Shown piece by piece: positions 23,779 to 30,415 of a DNA stretch of 64,000 bases (the first letter of the stretch is position 1; each line of letters starts with the position of its first letter). This DNA comes from Bacteroidota bacterium (GTDB lineage Bacteria > Bacteroidota > Rhodothermia > Balneolales > HLUCCA01): contig JAFIEZ010000016.1 in the NCBI GenBank assembly GCA_020832235.1, positions 32,656 to 96,655 of the forward strand, written 5' to 3'. A program made the translations under genes and the position numbers. The notes under the pieces were generated by a model that saw nothing but the letters and a program-made list of their open reading frames with translations, was not told where the DNA came from and did no database searches.

Positions 23779-25632
23779 ATGAGTATTAAAGAAGTTATTC
23801 GTGAAACTGCGACCATCCGTTTTGCCGGCGACTCCGGTGATGGCATGCAGTTAACTGGCTCACAATTCACCAATACCACTGCCCTTGCCGGGAACGATCT
23901 GAGTACGCTGCCCGACTTTCCCGCCGAAATCCGCGCTCCCGCGGGAACCGTTGCCGGGGTATCAGGATTTCAGATTCATTTTGGGAGCCGTGCCATCCAC
24001 TCGCCCGGCGATATGTGCGATGTGCTGATTGTCATGAACGCGGCCGCGTTGAAAGCCAATATTAAATACCTTAAACCCGGCGGCGTAATCATCGCCAACA
24101 TCGACGGGTTCGGCAAAAAAGACCTAAACCTGGCGAAGTATGGTCCCGAGGCCGACCCACTGGGTGAGGTGGGCACGCAAGGGTACACCGTTATTCCGGT
24201 GGATGTAACCAAGCTCACGCGCGAAAGCCTCAAAGACAGCGGACTCACCGTCAAAGACATCGACCGCTCCAAGAATATGTTCGTGCTGGGTATTGTATAC
24301 TGGCTGTATAACCGCGATCTGGAACCTACGCGCAATTTTCTGCGCACGAAGTTTGCCAAAAAACCGGAAGTAGCCGAGGCCAACATTACGGCCCTCGAAG
24401 ATGGACTCAAATTTGCCATGGCTACCGAAGTCTTTACCGAGCGATACGCGCTGGCACCGGCTAAAATCGAACCGGGTAAATACCGCAATATCACGGGTAA
24501 CGAAGCCACGGTTATCGGCATCACCGCTGCCGCATCGAAGTCCGGTCTGCCCGTGTTTCTGGGCAGTTATCCGATTACACCGGCCTCCGACATTCTGCAC
24601 GGACTATCGCGTATGAAGCATTTCAATGTGATGACTTATCAGGCGGAGGATGAAATCGCTGCCATCGGTTCTGCTATCGGTGCGGCGTTTGGCGGCAGCC
24701 TGGGGATTACGAGCAGTTCGGGTCCCGGTATTGCCCTGAAAACCGAGGCTATTGCCCTGGCAACGATTTATGAGCTTCCGCTGGTGATTATTAACGTGCA
24801 GCGGGCCGGTCCTTCTACCGGAATGCCAACGAAAACCGAGCAGTCGGATCTGCTACAGGCTGTTTATGGCCGCGCCGGGGAATGCCCCGTCGTGGTTGTT
24901 GCTCCTCAGTCGCCCGCCGATTGCTTCGCATCGATTTACGAAGCGTGCAAAATCGCTACCCAGTTCATGATTCCGGTTATGTTCCTGTCCGACGGCTACA
25001 TAGCCAACGGCGCTGAGCCCTGGCGATATCCAAGTGCCGCCGACCTCGACGACATCCCCGTGCAGTTTGCACGCTCACGCGAGACGGATGACGAGGCGTT
25101 CAAACCGTACACCCGTAACGAGAACCTGGCCCGTCCGTGGGCCATTCCCGGCACGAAGGGACTCGAACATCGCATCGGCGGCATCGAGAAACAGCATGAA
25201 ACCGGTAATATTTCGTACGATCCCGACAACCACCATTTCATGACCCACATGCGCGAGAACAAGCGCAATAAAGTGGCCGATATACTGCCTTTAATTCAAA
25301 TGGAGGAGGGAGAAGCCACCGGCGACCTGCTGGTTGTTGGATGGGGAGGCACCTTCGGGTCCATCAAGCAGGCCGTATACGAGTGCCGCCAGGAAGGGCT
25401 CAACGTTTCGCAGATTCACCTGCGTCACCTCGCGCCATTCCCCCGAAATCTGGGCGAAATCCTGGGCAACTTTAAGAAAGTGCTGGTGCCGGAGATCAAT
25501 AACGGTCAGCTCATTCGCCTGCTGCGCGACCAATACTTTGTAGATGCGCAGGGATATAACCGGGTTCGGGGCGTGCCTTTCAGCGTCGATGAACTCAAAG
25601 CAGCATTCCGCGAAGCACTCGAATCCCTCTAA
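23779..25632 (+). CDS. korA: 2-oxoglutarate (2-oxoacid):ferredoxin oxidoreductase, fused gamma-alpha subunit
   Basis: A 617-residue subunit with the gamma domain at residues 1-190 (IRFAGDSGDGMQLTGSQ, then FPAEIRAPAGT) and the alpha domain from about 210 (GSYPITPASDILH, YQAEDEIAAIGSAIGAA, SSSGPGIALKTEA, PSTGMPTKTEQSDL). The enzyme decarboxylates a 2-oxoacid with thiamine diphosphate, reduces ferredoxin and makes the acyl-CoA; fused gamma-alpha with a short beta is the KorAB arrangement of Bacteroidota-type bacteria. The beta subunit follows after 21 nt. Transcribed away from the GbsR-type regulator. Confidence 0.94.
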   Translation: MSIKEVIRETATIRFAGDSGDGMQLTGSQFTNTTALAGNDLSTLPDFPAEIRAPAGTVAGVSGFQIHFGSRAIHSPGDMCDVLIVMNAAALKANIKYLKPGGVIIANIDGFGKKDLNLAKYGPEADPLGEVGTQGYTVIPVDVTKLTRESLKDSGLTVKDIDRSKNMFVLGIVYWLYNRDLEPTRNFLRTKFAKKPEVAEANITALEDGLKFAMATEVFTERYALAPAKIEPGKYRNITGNEATVIGITAAASKSGLPVFLGSYPITPASDILHGLSRMKHFNVMTYQAEDEIAAIGSAIGAAFGGSLGITSSSGPGIALKTEAIALATIYELPLVIINVQRAGPSTGMPTKTEQSDLLQAVYGRAGECPVVVVAPQSPADCFASIYEACKIATQFMIPVMFLSDGYIANGAEPWRYPSAADLDDIPVQFARSRETDDEAFKPYTRNENLARPWAIPGTKGLEHRIGGIEKQHETGNISYDPDNHHFMTHMRENKRNKVADILPLIQMEEGEATGDLLVVGWGGTFGSIKQAVYECRQEGLNVSQIHLRHLAPFPRNLGEILGNFKKVLVPEINNGQLIRLLRDQYFVDAQGYNRVRGVPFSVDELKAAFREALESL

Positions 25633-25653
25633 CCATTTTTAATTTTAGGCATT

Positions 25654-26679
25654 ATGGCAATATCAACCGTTTCAAACCTCAGCAGCAAAGACTTCTCGTC
25701 GGACCAGGATGTACGCTGGTGTCCGGGCTGCGGCGATTACACCATCCTCAAGCAGGTTCAAAACGCCATGCCCGAACTGGGCATCCCCAAAGAAAACATT
25801 GTATTTGTAGCGGGAATCGGCTGTTCTTCGCGATTTCCGTACTATATGAATACCTATGGCATGCACACCATTCACGGACGCGCGCCGGCCTTCGCCAGCG
25901 GACTAAAACTCTCTCGGCCGGATTTGAGTGTGTGGATTATCACCGGGGATGGAGACAGCCTCTCCATTGGTGGCAACCATCTCATTCACATGCTTCGTCG
26001 CAACATCGACGTGAACATCCTGCTGTTTAACAACGAAATTTACGGCCTCACGAAGGGACAATACTCCCCCACCTCCAAGGTCGGGTCGGTGACCAAGTCT
26101 ACGCCGTTAGGGTCCCTGGATACCCCGTTTAATCCGCTTTCGCTGGCGCTGGGCGCCAATGCCGGATTCATCGCCCGGGCCATGGACCGCGACCCGAAAC
26201 ACCTCAAGGATATCATCCTGCGGTCGGAGCAGCATAAAGGAACATCCCTGCTGGAGATCTATCAAAATTGCATCGTTTTCAACGATGGCGCCTTCGATTT
26301 GTACACCGATAAGGTGAGTCGACCAGAAACAGCGCTGTACCTTGAACATGGCAAGCCCCTGATTTTCGGCAAAGACAACACGCATGGCATTCGCCTGGAC
26401 GGGATGCGTCCGGAAGTGGTGGAGCTGGGCAACGGGGTGAGCGCCGACGACCTGTGGATTCACGATGAAAACGACCATTTCAAGGCCTATTTGCTGACTC
26501 GATTCTTCGCAGTGGGCAATGAAGACGGCTTCCCGAGGCCTTTTGGTGTGCTGTTTGAGCAGGAACGACCCGCTTACGAGCAGGAAGTTGCCCGTCAGAT
26601 GGCCTATGCGAAAAAACGCAACGGGGATGCCGATTTAGAGAAGCTTTTGAGCGGCGATGAAACCTGGGTTGTGGTGTAG
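25654..26679 (+). CDS. korB: 2-oxoglutarate (2-oxoacid):ferredoxin oxidoreductase, beta subunit
   Basis: A 341-residue beta subunit carrying the thiamine diphosphate site: WCPGCGDYTIL at the N-terminus, GIGCSSRFPYYMNTYG, HGRAPAFASGLK, and GDGDSLSIGGNHLIH with the Mg-binding region, then NNEIYGLTKGQYSPTS. No extra ferredoxin-like cysteine cluster is evident. It forms the catalytic part of the KorAB complex with the subunit just upstream, and is the last gene of the pair. Confidence 0.95.
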   Translation: MAISTVSNLSSKDFSSDQDVRWCPGCGDYTILKQVQNAMPELGIPKENIVFVAGIGCSSRFPYYMNTYGMHTIHGRAPAFASGLKLSRPDLSVWIITGDGDSLSIGGNHLIHMLRRNIDVNILLFNNEIYGLTKGQYSPTSKVGSVTKSTPLGSLDTPFNPLSLALGANAGFIARAMDRDPKHLKDIILRSEQHKGTSLLEIYQNCIVFNDGAFDLYTDKVSRPETALYLEHGKPLIFGKDNTHGIRLDGMRPEVVELGNGVSADDLWIHDENDHFKAYLLTRFFAVGNEDGFPRPFGVLFEQERPAYEQEVARQMAYAKKRNGDADLEKLLSGDETWVVV

Positions 26680-26756
26680 CCCCATCGCAGCGCATACGAT
26701 GTTGCGCCTTACGGTAATCGGTCATCCTCTTTCACGGATAGCCGATTTGCTCGAAT

Positions 26757-26786
26757 TGCCCCGTTGCTCAAAAGTGGCACGGGGCA
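26757..26786 (+). terminator. Hairpin after korB
   Basis: TGCCCCGT and ACGGGGCA form a perfect 8-bp stem with a 14-nt loop, 77 nt downstream of korB. No T run follows, so its role as terminator is uncertain. Confidence 0.35.
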
Positions 26787-26876
26787 CAGATTAATTGTAG
26801 TTTGCTAATGAATTCCCTGTCGGCGGAATGATCATTACACGTTGACATCGGATTAACATTAACCAAGAATAGACCC

Positions 26877-27515
26877 ATGAGAAACCTCCAGATTATATTA
26901 GTGGCGTTTGTAGTAGCGGTCGGGTGTACCCTGATGCAGCCGGAGCCGGTTCCTACCCACGAAACGATAACCAGAGCATTCCTCGCGCAATACGAACCCT
27001 ATTGCGGACAAACCTTTGCCGGCAGAAGCACATTTACCGACCTCGGCGAAGACAGTCCCCTGAACGATGCTAATCTGACGATGATTGTGACGAATTGCTC
27101 ATCAGATGAAGTTCGCATTCGTTTCTTTGTGGAAGATGACACCTCCCGAACCTGGATTCTCGGTCAGCTGGAGCAGGGACTTCGACTCGCCCACGATCAC
27201 CGCCATGCCGACGGAAGCGAGTATGAAGCCAACTTCTACGGCGGTCTAGCGATGGAGAATCACAACAACGCGTTCAGGCACTACCCAGACAATGTGACTT
27301 CCTCCGAAACACGCCTGTTTTTCCCGGCGGATGCACGTACCTTAAGCGATCGGGCGACCCGCGAAATCAACGTCTGGTCGAAGGAATTCGATTTGCCGGC
27401 CCAAACCTATTATTATCGCCTTTACCTGAGCGGGGAATTGCGCTATGAAGCCGCATTTGATTTAAATAATCCTATAGATTTATCAGATGATAGCCGTGAT
27501 ATTGACGGCGATTAA
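26877..27515 (+). CDS. Uncharacterised lipoprotein
   Basis: A 212-residue protein with a lipoprotein signal (ILVAFVVAVGCTLMQP). The mature part has YEPYCGQTFAGRSTFTD, VTNCSSDEVRIRFFV, HDHRHADGSEYEANFYGG and a C-terminal YYYRLYLSGELRYEAAFD; it reads as a beta-rich secreted domain with many acidic residues. Function not recognised. It stands alone between korB and the next hypothetical gene. Confidence 0.72.
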   Translation: MRNLQIILVAFVVAVGCTLMQPEPVPTHETITRAFLAQYEPYCGQTFAGRSTFTDLGEDSPLNDANLTMIVTNCSSDEVRIRFFVEDDTSRTWILGQLEQGLRLAHDHRHADGSEYEANFYGGLAMENHNNAFRHYPDNVTSSETRLFFPADARTLSDRATREINVWSKEFDLPAQTYYYRLYLSGELRYEAAFDLNNPIDLSDDSRDIDGD

Positions 27516-27570
27516 GTAGATTAGGGAATTCAGGTCTTAATGGTCTTAACGCACACCCAACATTCACTGC

Positions 27571-28275
27571 ATGGAACCGACTTCGTCTAACTTCACGTAC
27601 ACATTTGATATCGAAAATGGCAAGCATGTCACATTTTTGATTAAGCTCGATGATGAAACCCTGGAGTGTCTGAATGAACCGCCGAGGGATTTGCCCAAGT
27701 GGACAAGGTTAGAGTATCAGCAGTGCGAGTCCTGTCCGTTGAATAAAGAGGAGCACCCGTATTGTCCGGTTGCGGTGAATTTGCACGAAGTTTTTGAGCA
27801 GTTTCAGGAGGTGTATTCTTTCCAAAGAGCTGAAATCACCATTAAATCGCCCAATCGCACATATTTCAAAGAGTCGGATGTGCAGCAGGGACTTAGCTCA
27901 CTGCTTGGTATTTTGATGGCGACGAGCGGTTGTCCGAAAATGGATAAACTCCGTCCGATGGTCCGAACGCATCTGCCATTTTCATCCATGCGAGAGACCT
28001 TATTTCGGGTGGTTTCGATGTATATCATGTCGCAATACTTCCGCAAACGCCGTGGGTTGCCGACGGAAGACGATCTGAATGGACTGCTTTCGATTTACCA
28101 GGAGGTGGAAAAAGTGAATACCGGGATGAGCGCGCGGATGCGAGAGTTTTACAAAACCGATGCGAATATTAACGCGCTGGTTATTCTGACCTGCCTTGGT
28201 CAGCATGCGCAACTCACCCTCGAAGACGAGTTGTATGAGGAGCTGGAGTCATTGTTTTCAGCGTATTTTGAGTAG
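27571..28275 (+). CDS. Uncharacterised conserved protein with a cysteine cluster (DUF6901-like)
   Basis: A 234-residue protein. The N-terminus has FTYTFDIENGKHVTFLIKLD, then a Cys-rich motif (QQCESCPLN, then CPVAVNL) that could bind a metal, followed by a mainly helical region (SSLLGILMATSGCPKMDKLR, AQLTLEDELYEELES). The Cys motif and length recall the family I know as DUF6901; I am not certain of the number. Function unknown. No signal peptide. It is transcribed into the accessory patch that follows. Confidence 0.7.
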   Translation: MEPTSSNFTYTFDIENGKHVTFLIKLDDETLECLNEPPRDLPKWTRLEYQQCESCPLNKEEHPYCPVAVNLHEVFEQFQEVYSFQRAEITIKSPNRTYFKESDVQQGLSSLLGILMATSGCPKMDKLRPMVRTHLPFSSMRETLFRVVSMYIMSQYFRKRRGLPTEDDLNGLLSIYQEVEKVNTGMSARMREFYKTDANINALVILTCLGQHAQLTLEDELYEELESLFSAYFE

Positions 28276-28310
28276 TAGATCTCACCGAGTAGTAAGTGAG
28301 GAGACACGTT

Positions 28311-28342
28311 ATTTCACTAGGGTCAGTTTACGAGTTTCGATT
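28311..28342. repeat. Dispersed repeat unit at the truncation point of higA
   Basis: TTATTTCACTAGGGTCAGTT and the following TACGAGTTTCG match, with few changes, the third unit of the decayed array at 29601-29634. The higA reading frame stops within this unit (stop codon at 28328-28330). Confidence 0.65.
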
Positions 28343-28471
28343 TATAATCTGCGAGAGCCGTGTTTGTGGGATGTTCAAATCCTTTGACAACCTGTATGCC
28401 GATACGCCCAGCGGCTCCAGAAACTCATGGAGCAAAATCTCTCCAGGGTGTACATTCGATAACTTTTCCAT
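28328..28471 (-). pseudogene. higA: Truncated HigA-family antitoxin
   Basis: A 47-residue frame from ATG at 28469-28471, with AGGA before it. It opens MEKLSNVHPGEILLHEFLEP and continues LGVSAYRLSKDLNIPQ and TRLSQIINRNS then stop. HPGEIL..EFL.PLG and RLSQII are diagnostic of the HigA helix-turn-helix; the family is about 95-100 residues, so the C-terminal half is gone. It lies 12 nt beyond the HigB fragment in normal higBA order. The cut coincides with a copy of the local repeat. It may still bind DNA, but as a functional antitoxin it looks broken. Confidence 0.85.
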
Positions 28472-28483
28472 AATTCCTGCCTT

Positions 28484-28624
28484 TTAGTGATAATCCATGA
28501 TTTCTACCTCACTGGCGTTACCTTCACTCCATTTGAAGACAATGCGCCATTGTTTGTTGATTCGAACACGGTAATGATATTTTTTAGATTCAGGATCTCT
28601 ATGATTATCTAGAAATGGTGACTT
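28484..28624 (-). pseudogene. higB: HigB toxin, C-terminal fragment
   Basis: The open frame ending at stop 28484-28486 reads ...KYHYRVRINKQWRIVFKW and then SEGNASEVEIMDYH, the conserved C-terminal end of RelE/HigB toxins (RINDQWRI.F.W...A..VEI.DYH). The N-terminal half is missing: an in-frame TGA lies at 28625-28627, inside the palindrome at 28617-28637, and no start codon precedes the homologous part. It directly precedes the truncated higA. Together they are a ruined higBA operon. Confidence 0.85.
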
Positions 28625-28637
28625 TCAGAAAGTTACC
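28617..28637. repeat. Near-perfect palindrome at the left break of higB
   Basis: GGTGACTTTC and GAAAGTTACC flank a single A; only one position pair is mismatched. It sits exactly where HigB homology ends, so it may be a scar of the rearrangement or an old recombination site. Confidence 0.5.
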
Positions 28638-28660
28638 ATCATCGAAAAACGCGGTGAATA

Positions 28661-28837
28661 CTACTTAGGCTCAATATTCTCAATTTGCTTTCGGAATAGC
28701 GTAAAGCGACGCCTTTTATCCTTGTAATATGCCAAAATCTCCTTTTCAGACTTGCCTTCAAGTTCACGAGCGGTCTGCTCTCTTATTTTGCGTACGGACT
28801 TGACGCAGTCGTATTTTTTGTCAATTATTGTTTTCAT
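28661..28837 (-). CDS. Small partner (probable antitoxin) of the PIN-domain protein
   Basis: A 58-residue protein from ATG at 28835-28837: MKTIIDKKYDCVKSVRKIRE, then QTARELEGKSEKEILAYYKD. It is basic/helical, like the short DCV..VR-type partners found beside PIN toxins. Its start overlaps the end of the PIN gene by 17 nt, showing coupling. The order toxin-first is unusual but known for such pairs. Too short for most gene finders. Function is inferred from position and the charge pattern. Confidence 0.65.
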   Translation of the reverse strand: MKTIIDKKYDCVKSVRKIREQTARELEGKSEKEILAYYKDKRRRFTLFRKQIENIEPK

Positions 28838-29285
28838 AATCGAAAGCCTCTCTAGGGTTTCTTATTTCAAGTGTATGATACCCATTTTTCAGGTTAACTG
28901 CATTATATCCATGGATTCGTTCAATATTAACAATATGCTTGAAATTCCAACTAACCAGCAGATTCGCTTTGTGAGTGGTAGCAAGGGCAATATGATAACA
29001 ATCGTTGAGGGAGGACTTGCCAACAACATTTTCGTGAATATACTTCGAACCGAGTTGCATAGCTTCGGAATCAAGTAAGATAAATGTCAGGTTATGCTCG
29101 GGCAAATTTTCAACGAAGCGACGGATTTTTATGGGAGCATTTTCAAGCTCCCCAATGGTGATATCGGAAATGATAATCTTTATGTCCGATTGAAGAACAT
29201 ACTGGAAAAATAGCTTGCTCCAAACAGCGAACTCTTCGTCAAAAAGTCCACCAAATACACTTGTATCGACATATATTGTTTTCAT
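28821..29285 (-). CDS. PIN-domain protein (VapC-like endoribonuclease toxin)
   Basis: A 154-residue PIN protein: it opens KTIYVDTSVFGGLFD with the first catalytic Asp, has an Asp/Glu in ISDITIGELENA, and SSLNDCYHIALATTHKA with the later acidic site, then LLVSWNFKHIVN, as in the PIN fold. PIN toxins cleave RNA with Mg2+. It forms a unit with the small gene at 28661 that overlaps its end. A 14-nt palindrome lies upstream of its ATG. Confidence 0.85.
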   Translation of the reverse strand: MKTIYVDTSVFGGLFDEEFAVWSKLFFQYVLQSDIKIIISDITIGELENAPIKIRRFVENLPEHNLTFILLDSEAMQLGSKYIHENVVGKSSLNDCYHIALATTHKANLLVSWNFKHIVNIERIHGYNAVNLKNGYHTLEIRNPREAFDYENNN

Positions 29286-29294
29286 AAAGGCAAT

Positions 29295-29308
29295 ATAGCG
29301 AGCGCTAT
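29295..29308. promoter_or_regulatory. Perfect palindrome upstream of the PIN gene
   Basis: ATAGCG and CGCTAT around a 2-nt centre (AG) lie 10 nt upstream of the PIN start codon. This is a reasonable operator for autoregulation of a toxin-antitoxin pair; not tested. Confidence 0.45.
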
Positions 29309-29448
29309 GATTGAGGGCAACTTGGTCGAATAGTTTTCACACTGACCAAATGTTTTCAAGCATACGAACTAAATATTATGCTCCGAATCGTTCGACGCTA
29401 GCTGAGTAGCCGATTTGTTTGATGGTACACCATGTTTGCGAAGGTTAT

Positions 29449-29469
29449 TTCAAATGGAGTTAAGGTAAC
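29449..29469 (+). repeat. HigB-like DNA scrap in the opposite orientation
   Basis: These 21 nt (TTCAAATGGAGTTAAGGTAA plus C) match the HigB coding segment (minus strand of 28517-28537) at 20 of 21 positions, but on the plus strand. The surrounding bases are too decayed to be translated as HigB. It may be a relic of a second, inverted copy. It lies in the gene-free interval 29286-30009. Confidence 0.45.
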
Positions 29470-29516
29470 ACGCATTCAGTAGTGTGCCAGAGTGGATGTT
29501 TCGGTTTCCGAAGTAA

Positions 29517-29634
29517 GCGTGACCTTATCTGGGTAAGTTTGTGGGTATATCCAAGTTCACCTCACTTGATAAGGGTAAGTTTTCTGGTTTTTTCAGGTTT
29601 GCGTCACCTAATCAAGGTCAGTTTGCGAGTTTCG
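29517..29634. repeat. Decayed tandem repeat, about 41-43 bp unit
   Basis: Three units begin near 29517, 29558 and 29601. Each has a TCAC or GACC lead, a central GGGTAAGTTT/AGGTCAGTTT core, and a GTGGGT/CTGGTT/GCGAGTTTCG tail. A fourth copy lies at 28311-28342, inside the broken higA. No coding function. The rest of 29286-29945 shows no gene. Confidence 0.65.
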
Positions 29635-29945
29635 ATGCAATCGAGGTAATCCTAATTCCGGCATTGCACCCCATTTGGACTCCATCAGCCGTTTTGAATC
29701 CACACATCATGCTCTCGCGGTGATTAAATGGAGTGAAAATGACACCGATTCCCGTTTATCTACTAATAACAAAATAAATTTATGCTGCGGTTGGAGTTTT
29801 ATTAAAACAGCGTAAGAAGGTGGTTATTTTGTCGTTTTGTTATCCATAAAACGCGTTTTTTAGGGGTTGTTCCGTTGGCATGGCATACCTTTTGAAATAC
29901 CCATCTAAATTGGGAATTAGCTGTGAATTCAGTACACGACTTGTC

Positions 29946-29977
29946 TTGCATTTCGCTTTAGGATGTGCGTATATTTG
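29946..29977 (+). promoter_or_regulatory. Bacteroidota-type promoter of tRNA-Leu
   Basis: TTG at 29946-29948 and TATATTTG (TAnnTTTG consensus) at 29970-29977 are 21 nt apart, matching the -33/-7 spacing of the primary sigma factor of this phylum. The -7 box ends 32 nt before the tRNA 5' end. Confidence 0.65.
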
Positions 29978-30009
29978 GGTCTTGCCAAAAAACGGCAGGT
30001 TGACGTATT

Positions 30010-30093
30010 GCCGAAGTGGTGGAATTGGTAGACGCGCACGTTTCAGGGGCGTGTGAGGGCAACCTCGTGTGGGTTCGAGTCCCACCTTCGGCA
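30010..30093 (+). tRNA. tRNA-Leu(CAG)
   Basis: The acceptor stem GCCGAAG (30010-30016) pairs with CTTCGGC (30086-30092) and A at 30093 is the discriminator. The anticodon loop TTCAGGG reads CAG; the stem CACGT/GCGTG and the T arm GTGGG-TTCGAGT-CCCAC are intact, and a class II variable arm is present. The 3' CCA is not encoded. Confidence 0.95.
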
Positions 30094-30104
30094 CGTATGT
30101 GGGT

Positions 30105-30143
30105 AAAAAGGCTTTGTGAATCCATGATTTACGAGGCCTTTTT
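30105..30143 (+). terminator. Terminator after tRNA-Leu
   Basis: AAAAAGGC and GCCTTTTT close a long hairpin that extends inwards through G-U pairs (TTTGTGAATC with GATTTACGAG) and a 4-nt loop. It begins 12 nt after the tRNA end and includes its own T run. Confidence 0.8.
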
Positions 30144-30160
30144 CGTTTAGGTACAAGCAT

Positions 30161-30340
30161 AGGTACAAACAAAAACTGTTTTTCTATGCTTTATCTGAAT
30201 AAAAAGGCGTACAACTTAGGCGCAGACCTGGCTCAATCATAAGTACAAACAAAAACTGTTTTTCTCTGCTTTATCTAAATGAAATGGCGTACAACTTAGG
30301 TGCGGACCTGGCTCCAGCATAGGTGCAAAATCGGCTCAAG
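30161..30340. repeat. 80-bp tandem repeat next to tRNA-Leu
   Basis: Two consecutive 80-nt units (30161-30240 and 30241-30320) differ at about nine positions; a decayed start of a third follows to about 30340. Each unit contains AAAAACTGTTTTT, a 6-bp near-hairpin, and a GTACAAAC lead with further AGGTACAA-like copies at 30149 and 30321. No open frame is convincing. It fills the gene-free gap between the tRNA and the SPOR protein. Confidence 0.85.
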
Positions 30341-30415
30341 CTAAAGCTGCTTTACCTTTACGTAATTGGGGTGAAGTACAGATTACAAAACCTCTTCTCG
30401 TGCTATTTCATGCCA

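Noticed and set aside
29840..30172. Minus-strand 110-residue frame
   Set aside because: It runs antisense through the whole tRNA-Leu gene and its terminator, so it is a shadow.
30161..30340. Tandem units considered as a CRISPR array
   Set aside because: The units are contiguous 80-bp copies with no unique spacers, and there are no cas genes.
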